DNA from: Allomuricauda sp.
GTDB lineage: Bacteria > Bacteroidota > Bacteroidia > Flavobacteriales > Flavobacteriaceae
Assembly (NCBI GenBank): GCA_028289745.1
Contig: JANQOD010000155.1
Span: forward strand, 1-10,653
Direction of reading: 5' to 3'
DNA: 10,653 bases
How positions within the stretch are numbered: the stretch's first letter is position 1; each line of letters begins with the position of its first letter. The position numbers and the translations under genes are program-made. The notes beneath the pieces were generated by a model, which searched no databases, had not been told where the DNA came from, and saw only the letters and a list, made by a program, of their open reading frames with translations. Positions 6,412 through 10,653 of this stretch are shown here, piece after piece.

Positions 6412-9400
6412 TTAGACAAATATCGGTGTTATGGCATCATTAATGTATAACAGTGCTTTCTTTTCTATTGTTAGGCCCATTTCTGTCAATGCTTTTGCGT
6501 ACTCATTTAGCTGGGTTTGATGTTTTGGCGAGGGACTTCCGGTCTTGTAGTCGATCAGCGACACCTTGTTTTTTTTGACCACTATCCTATCTGGACGCAG
6601 AAGATTTCCATTAGGGGTGATGATTTCTTGCTCATTGAAGACATCATTGTCTTCTGAAAAAAAGAGGGACAATTCAGGATGTTGCAGCACATCGTCCAAT
6701 TTTTTCTTTAAATAAGCCAGCTCTTTTTCTTCAAGTGTATGCTGGGATGCGACGTTTGCCAATGCCTGGGGCACATCTTTGCCATACTTGATTTGACTTA
6801 AAACGTCATGGACAAGATTCCCTTTTGAAATGGCTTCTTTTCTTTCGGTAGACATAAGTGCACGATTTGAAACCGCCATTTTCAAATTTGAATGTTCTAT
6901 GGCAGTGGGTCGCATGGTAACAGTGCCACGAATGCTGTCTACTGCTCTTTCCCTCCTTTCAGGTAAACTTCCAAAGCTATATTGCAACCGTCCATCTTGC
7001 CAAAGGCCCTTTTCAAAAAGATAGTTCCTAAAAAGCCCCGAATAGTTGACGGGTTTTGAGGAGACCTCTAGGGGGCAAAGCACATACAAAGCACCTATTG
7101 CCCTGGTCATGGCCACATAGAGCACGTTGAAGGCATCAAGTTGGGCTTTTTCAAGTTCTTCTTGGTACAATGTTGCGATCGGTTCGCCCATATCAGCCAT
7201 GTTCTTGTTCGAATTCAACAACAAACGGTCGAAACCCAAAAAGTCGCCACTGTTTACCGGTGCCCACAATTTCTTTGGCTTGGTATCGACCAATTTCGAA
7301 TCGGCGTATGGAAAAATGACCACTTCAAACTCGAGCCCCTTTGCTTTGTGAACGGTCATAATCTGAACGGCATCGATGCCTTCGGGCGTAGAAAGGCTTA
7401 TCTTATCTTTATTGAGACGCCAGTGTTCCAAAAAAGAAAGAATTTGTGTGCCCTCACTTTGCTGAACCGAAAAGGCCTCATCGAGCAATGTGAAAATATA
7501 GGCATCTGAATGGCCCCAAAGACCAAATTTGGCAACAGCCAATTCTAGAATATCATAAACCGTTTTCGAATGCAGGTCATTACGATCAAACCCAAAGTTC
7601 TCTGTTAGGTACCCAGTGAGCGCGCCTAAACGTTTTGTGATGGATCCGTGCAAATCATCTTCTTTTTGCAAAAGAAATTTCAAAATCTCAAAGGAAGCTT
7701 CTTGGTCATCTGAATTCTCGAGCCACGTCAACAGGGCCAAAAGAAAAGTGACTACCTCATTGTTTTTGAGCAAAAGCGAATCTGGCGATAGCAAAGGCAC
7801 ATTCTGTTGCTTTAGAAAATTGGCCATTGAGGCGGCTTTTTGGTTATCGCGAACCAGAATGCAAATGTCACCGTAACCAAAATTTTTTTTGAGGGCATTT
7901 TGAATGATGTCGATTACCTTTTTGCAGTGTTCATCTTCTGTTTCGTTTTTTTCCAAAAAGGAAATTTCGATAAAGCCACCCTTTTTAGACCGGGTTTCTT
8001 GTCGTGCACCTTTTGAATAGAGCCGTTGGTATGTTTCGTTGTGTAGAAACCTTGAAATGTGCGAAAAAAATGAATTGTTCAGCTCGATGATTTGTTCATG
8101 ACTTCGCCAATTTGAGACCAGGGGCTCTATCGAGGGCTCGACCACAAACGGATTGCTCCGTAGGTTGATAAGGTTCAAGAACTGCTCGGCCTCACCGCCC
8201 CGCCATCGATAGATAGATTGTTTTACGTCGCCCAGAAGGGTCAATGAGCCTTTTTGCCCTTTTTCATTCATACTTTCCAATGCGCTGGCTATGAGCGGAA
8301 CAAGATTCTTCCATTGCATTTCAGAAGTATCTTGAAACTCGTCGATGAAGTAATGTCTGAACTTTTCGCCCATTCGCTCATAGATAAAGGGAACAGGTTC
8401 ATCTCTAATGGTGTCGGCAATGATGGTATTGAATTCAGAAATGGGCAATAGATCGCGCTCTGCCAATATCGCCTTGACTTCTTTAGATATTTCGTTCAGT
8501 ACCGTCATTGGCACGATGTTCTTATAGCAGTTTTGTAAGAACACCATTGACCAAAATGTCTCTCTGATATGGTCGAACAATTCGATGAATCTTGGGTGTA
8601 GGGCATCAAGTCTTTCTTTTACCTTCTCTGTGGCCGTTTTGTTGTAGAGTGCCGTTTCTACAAAGTTTTGTTTCCAAGATGCATCAAAGTTGATATTGAA
8701 ATTTTCGTTTTGAAGGGTTTGCATGAACTTTGGAAAGTAACCTCCTTTAAAGTCTGAAAACCCAAGATCGTTGAAGGTAATGGTCCGCAACACTTCAGTG
8801 GCGGTTTCCTTGAGCTGTTTTTCCTTTGACCTTATATCGGCCCTTAATTTTTTCTGCAGCGCAAGAAAATCTTCCAAATCCTTGTCCTTCAAATGTTTCA
8901 GGTGTTTCGAATGCACCTCTTGAAAGAGCAGTTTTCCGGTTTCGAACAAGTCTTTGAAAATATTCCAACTTTTGTTCGCCTCGATTTTTTCAAAAGAAAA
9001 ATCCAATAAAAATCGGGTAAGCCTTTGATCGGTTCCCGCGCTTTCAAGAAGACGGGCTACAGCTTCCTCCAACAATGAATCGACATCGAGCACAACCTCA
9101 AAGTTTTGTGATATTTTCAGGTCGCGAGCGAAGGTTCTGATAATGTTATGGGTGACCCGATCAATGGTCGAGATCTCAAAAAGTGAATAGTGGTGCAATA
9201 TCGCTTTGAGCAACGAACTTGAGCGTTGCACGAGCTCTTCATTTGACAACGAAAGTTCGTTGCAGAGTTCTTTTGCCATGCTACTTTCTTCGACATTCGC
9301 AAGTTGGGAAAATAGTTGTAGGTTGCCCAAAATACGTTCTTTCATCTCACCTACGGCCTTGTTTGTGAAAGTGATGGCCAATAGATGCCCATGGTCGATT

Positions 9401-9504
9401 CTCGAATTTGGGTCAAGTAACAGCTTCAGGTAGTTTTTGACAAGTTGATAGGTCTTGCCAGAACCTGCGGAAGCATTGAAGATAGTAAAGGTTTCGCCGT
9501 ACAA
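6412..9504 (-). CDS. addA: AddA-like ATP-dependent helicase/nuclease (UvrD/RecB family)
   Basis: This 1030-residue superfamily IA helicase is fused to a RecB-type nuclease and is the motor subunit of the AddAB double-strand-break resection enzyme. Motifs appear in order: I (Walker A) ASAGSGKT 11-18, Ia AITFTNKA 43-50, II YFIDEFQDTS 385-394, III LLGDVKQSIYRWRG 423-436, IV SNWRS 464-468, V MTVHKAKGLEFE 716-727, and VI LYVAMTRA 795-802. The nuclease part has H899 (GNLVHD), D972 (RPDR), D985-Y986-K987 (IDYKTG) and Q998/Y1002. All catalytic residues are present, so both helicase and nuclease should be active. The only usable start before Walker A is a TTG at 9502-9504: an in-frame TAA lies at 9541-9543 and no ATG or GTG comes between. 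No clear promoter is visible, although TACTTTG lies about 20 bases upstream. kbl follows 13 bp downstream. The probable partner AddB is encoded at 918-3665. Confidence 0.94.
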   Translation of the reverse strand: MYGETFTIFNASAGSGKTYQLVKNYLKLLLDPNSRIDHGHLLAITFTNKAVGEMKERILGNLQLFSQLANVEESSMAKELCNELSLSNEELVQRSSSLLKAILHHYSLFEISTIDRVTHNIIRTFARDLKISQNFEVVLDVDSLLEEAVARLLESAGTDQRLTRFLLDFSFEKIEANKSWNIFKDLFETGKLLFQEVHSKHLKHLKDKDLEDFLALQKKLRADIRSKEKQLKETATEVLRTITFNDLGFSDFKGGYFPKFMQTLQNENFNINFDASWKQNFVETALYNKTATEKVKERLDALHPRFIELFDHIRETFWSMVFLQNCYKNIVPMTVLNEISKEVKAILAERDLLPISEFNTIIADTIRDEPVPFIYERMGEKFRHYFIDEFQDTSEMQWKNLVPLIASALESMNEKGQKGSLTLLGDVKQSIYRWRGGEAEQFLNLINLRSNPFVVEPSIEPLVSNWRSHEQIIELNNSFFSHISRFLHNETYQRLYSKGARQETRSKKGGFIEISFLEKNETEDEHCKKVIDIIQNALKKNFGYGDICILVRDNQKAASMANFLKQQNVPLLSPDSLLLKNNEVVTFLLALLTWLENSDDQEASFEILKFLLQKEDDLHGSITKRLGALTGYLTENFGFDRNDLHSKTVYDILELAVAKFGLWGHSDAYIFTLLDEAFSVQQSEGTQILSFLEHWRLNKDKISLSTPEGIDAVQIMTVHKAKGLEFEVVIFPYADSKLVDTKPKKLWAPVNSGDFLGFDRLLLNSNKNMADMGEPIATLYQEELEKAQLDAFNVLYVAMTRAIGALYVLCPLEVSSKPVNYSGLFRNYLFEKGLWQDGRLQYSFGSLPERRERAVDSIRGTVTMRPTAIEHSNLKMAVSNRALMSTERKEAISKGNLVHDVLSQIKYGKDVPQALANVASQHTLEEKELAYLKKKLDDVLQHPELSLFFSEDNDVFNEQEIITPNGNLLRPDRIVVKKNKVSLIDYKTGSPSPKHQTQLNEYAKALTEMGLTIEKKALLYINDAITPIFV

Positions 9505-9577
9505 GTTTTTATTTGCAAAGTACTGATTCTTATTGGCTTCTTAACATAACATTATGGGAATTTATTTGTTAAAATTG

Positions 9578-9585
9578 TACCTTTG
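9578..9585 (+). promoter_or_regulatory. -7 box of the superoxide dismutase gene
   Basis: TACCTTTG is a perfect match to the Bacteroidota -7 consensus TAnnTTTG and would start transcription near 9591, about 30 nt before the ATG at 9622. The expected -33 position (9555-9558, TGGG) matches TTTG poorly, so the promoter may be weak or activator-dependent. The 117-bp region is shared with the divergent addA gene. Confidence 0.55.
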
Positions 9586-9621
9586 AAACAGAACATTATT
9601 AACGTAAAAACTGAAAAAATT

Positions 9622-10230
9622 ATGGCTTTTGAATTACCCAATTTGCCTTATGCCTATGATGCTTTGGAACCACATATTGATGCCCGAACCATGGAAATTC
9701 ACCATACCAAGCACCATAATGGCTATACCACAAAATTAAACGGAGCAATCAGTGGCACCGATCTTGAGCACAAGACCATCGAAGATATTTTGAAGAATTT
9801 AGACATGTCAAACGGTGCGGTTCGAAACAACGGTGGTGGTTATTACAACCACTGCCTTTTTTGGGAAGTAATGTCAGCTGATGGGGGAGGAAGCCCTTCG
9901 GGTGCGTTGGCCGCCGCCATTGACGCCGCCTTTGGCTCATTTGATGGGTTCAAAAATGAATTCAGTGCTGCGGCCGGGAGCCGGTTTGGCTCTGGTTGGG
10001 CTTGGCTATGCGTTCAGAAAGGTGGGGGACTAGAGATTTGTTCCACTCCCAATCAAGATAACCCGTTGATGCCCGAGACAGGCTGTGAAGGTCACCCGAT
10101 TTTAGGATTGGATGTCTGGGAACATGCTTACTACCTCAACTATCAGAACCGAAGACCTGATTATATTTCAGCTTTTTTCAATGTTATCAACTGGGATGAG
10201 GTTGCGAAACGGTATGCTGAAAACAAATAG
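9622..10230 (+). CDS. sodA: Superoxide dismutase, Mn/Fe family, Mn-type signature
   Basis: This 202-residue cytoplasmic enzyme converts superoxide to oxygen and hydrogen peroxide. The metal ligands are H27, H77 (YYNH), D164 and H168 (DVWEHAY), and Y35 is the active-site tyrosine. Two discriminating positions are of the Mn type: glycines precede H77 (NNGGGYYNH) where Fe enzymes carry Gln, and the active-site Gln is Q145 in the C-terminal domain (NQDNPLM). Mn or cambialistic use is therefore inferred, and sodB naming would also be found in databases. I chose the ATG at 9622-9624 (MAFELPNLPYAY, the normal family start) over an upstream TTG at 9583, because that TTG lies inside the -7 box. The leader is A-rich without a Shine-Dalgarno sequence. 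It is divergent from addA and monocistronic, with a terminator 29 bp after the stop codon. Confidence 0.96.
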   Translation: MAFELPNLPYAYDALEPHIDARTMEIHHTKHHNGYTTKLNGAISGTDLEHKTIEDILKNLDMSNGAVRNNGGGYYNHCLFWEVMSADGGGSPSGALAAAIDAAFGSFDGFKNEFSAAAGSRFGSGWAWLCVQKGGGLEICSTPNQDNPLMPETGCEGHPILGLDVWEHAYYLNYQNRRPDYISAFFNVINWDEVAKRYAENK

Positions 10231-10258
10231 GGAATTTATATAAAAACATAGTGTAGAG

Positions 10259-10285
10259 GCGCACCGAATCCGGTGCGCTTTTTTT
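10259..10285 (+). terminator. Rho-independent terminator of the superoxide dismutase gene
   Basis: The perfect 8-bp arms GCGCACCG (10259-10266) and CGGTGCGC (10271-10278) pair around the AATC loop and are followed by seven T residues. The opposite strand lacks a T-run, so it acts in the + direction only. Confidence 0.93.
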
Positions 10286-10311
10286 ATTGCCATGGTTCAA
10301 TTGCATACAAT

Positions 10312-10383
10312 AGAAAAGGGCGGGGAAGCCCCCACCCTTTTCGTCCCAAATCTTACCATAAACTTAACCTACTTATGCTATGG
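10312..10383 (-). ncRNA. Candidate small RNA, copy 1 of a tandem pair
   Basis: I do not recognise this family. Read on the - strand, the unit starts at 10383 with a 39-nt segment (10345-10383, beginning CCATAGCATAAGTAGG) that recurs in copy 2 with a single difference. After a 3-nt gap comes a 28-nt hairpin (10314-10341). Its arms pair over 12 bp around a GCTT tetraloop, including one U-G wobble that exists only in - strand RNA (the + strand would have C-A). The hairpin ends in TTTTCTA, a modest U-run. A promoter-like pair of boxes sits five bases upstream. The expected transcript is about 70-72 nt. An alternative is a structured repeat with no transcript. Confidence 0.6.
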
Positions 10384-10388
10384 CAATA

Positions 10389-10419
10389 CTAAATTACTGG
10401 TATTGTGTAAAATAACAAA
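10389..10419 (-). promoter_or_regulatory. Candidate promoter of small RNA copy 1
   Basis: On the - strand, TTTG (10416-10419), exactly 19 nt, then TAATTTAG (10389-10396) match the Bacteroidota consensus with one mismatch in the -7 box. The -7 box ends five bases before the conserved segment, so the start site would fall at or next to its first base. Confidence 0.55.
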
Positions 10420-10505
10420 GAAAATTTAATGATTTTTTGAGCTCCCTAAAGGATTCTGACAGAAAATTCAACCGAGAAATTTGCTTAATGACTTGAATCT
10501 CAAAC

Positions 10506-10577
10506 ATAAAGAAGGCGGAGCTAGCTCCGCCTTCTTTCCCCAAATCTTACCATGAACTTAACCTACTTATGCTATGG
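10506..10577 (-). ncRNA. Candidate small RNA, copy 2 of a tandem pair
   Basis: The 39-nt segment at 10539-10577 repeats 10345-10383 with one base change (position 10554 against 10360). It is followed by a perfect palindrome (10508-10537) whose 15-nt arm is AAAGAAGGCGGAGCT. The RNA would form a strong hairpin ending in TTCTTT, but no long T-run follows, so termination strength is uncertain. Its sequence is unrelated to the hairpin of copy 1, yet the distance from the start of the conserved segment to the hairpin end is again 70 nt. That pattern is what a small RNA with a conserved functional 5' part and an interchangeable terminator would show. Confidence 0.6.
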
Positions 10578-10582
10578 TTTTC

Positions 10583-10613
10583 CAAATGTATTTTAAGCCT
10601 TTTTAACCGAAAA
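10583..10613 (-). promoter_or_regulatory. Candidate promoter of small RNA copy 2
   Basis: On the - strand, TACATTTG (10583-10590) is a perfect -7 box, identical to that of the ompA-type gene. Nineteen bases upstream stands TTTT (10610-10613) in place of TTTG. The gap to the conserved segment is five bases, exactly as in copy 1. Confidence 0.55.
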
Positions 10614-10653
10614 AGCTTTTAGACGAATGCCCCTTTAATCGGTTGAAATACCC

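Larger units (their letters stand above)
10345..10577. repeat. Direct repeat pair of 39 nt, 194 bp apart
   Basis: The segments 10345-10383 and 10539-10577 are identical at 38 of 39 positions (A10360 corresponds to G10554). The sequence between the copies (10420-10507) is AT-rich, has no open reading frame of note and shows no similarity to the region beyond copy 2. The duplication is therefore limited to the conserved segment plus its functional layout and does not extend across the flanks. No other copy was found in the window. Confidence 0.93.
10286..10653. other. Gene-free right end of the window
   Basis: Apart from the two candidate small RNA units and their promoters, this 368-bp stretch shows no protein gene on either strand. 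The last 40 bases (10614-10653) contain nothing I can assign. They may belong to the upstream region of a gene beyond the window or to a further unit of the same array. Confidence 0.7.

Noticed and set aside
9505..9545. TACTTTG upstream of addA as a -7 box
   Set aside because: It has only one base between TA and TTTG instead of two, and no TTTG stands at the right distance upstream.
10384..10405. CAATAC and GTATTG inverted repeat beside small RNA copy 1
   Set aside because: It lies over the -7 region, has a 10-nt loop, and is absent at the same place in copy 2, so it is probably incidental.
10314..10569. Short reading frames starting MVRFG in both small RNA units (about 20 and 10 codons)
   Set aside because: They share only the codons inside the conserved segment and diverge completely at the hairpin, with different lengths. 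This fits RNA-level conservation better than a peptide.
10605..10644. Inverted AACCGA and TCGGTT near the window end
   Set aside because: Six-base arms with a 28-nt loop and no T-run are expected by chance in AT-rich spacer DNA.

Overview
The window looks like a chromosomal segment of a member of the Bacteroidota, most likely family Flavobacteriaceae. The evidence is the Bacteroidota-type promoters (TTTG, 19 bp, TAnnTTTG), start codons without Shine-Dalgarno sequences, an OmpA protein with thrombospondin-type-3 linkers, an AddAB-type recombination pair, and moderate GC. No mobile element, phage gene or CRISPR array is visible. Every protein gene has a recognisable household family.

Layout from left to right. 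A tRNA-Ala(GGC) with its own terminator (25-128) is followed on the + strand by an NADPH-type short-chain dehydrogenase/reductase (207-917). Its stop codon directly abuts the stop codon of the convergent addB-like gene (918-3665, - strand). Further right, all on the - strand, lie an ompA-type outer-membrane protein gene (3733-5091) with its own good promoter and terminator, kbl (2-amino-3-ketobutyrate CoA ligase, 5205-6398), and addA (UvrD-like helicase/nuclease, 6412-9504). kbl starts 13 bp after addA and is probably cotranscribed with it. Divergent from addA is a Mn-type superoxide dismutase gene (9622-10230, + strand) with a strong terminator.

Functionally, addA and addB should encode the two subunits of one helicase-nuclease that resects double-strand breaks for RecA. 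They are separated here by kbl and ompA rather than adjacent. The superoxide dismutase limits oxidative damage. The OmpA protein anchors the outer membrane to peptidoglycan. Kbl makes glycine from the threonine breakdown intermediate.

The most interesting part is the gene-free right end (10286-10653). It carries two tandem copies, 194 bp apart, of the same composite unit on the - strand: a promoter-like pair of boxes, a 5-nt gap, a 39-nt conserved segment with one difference between copies, and a terminator-like hairpin. The two hairpins have unrelated sequences, yet both units measure exactly 70 nt from the conserved 5' edge to the end of the hairpin. This is best explained as a duplicated small RNA gene that I do not recognise.
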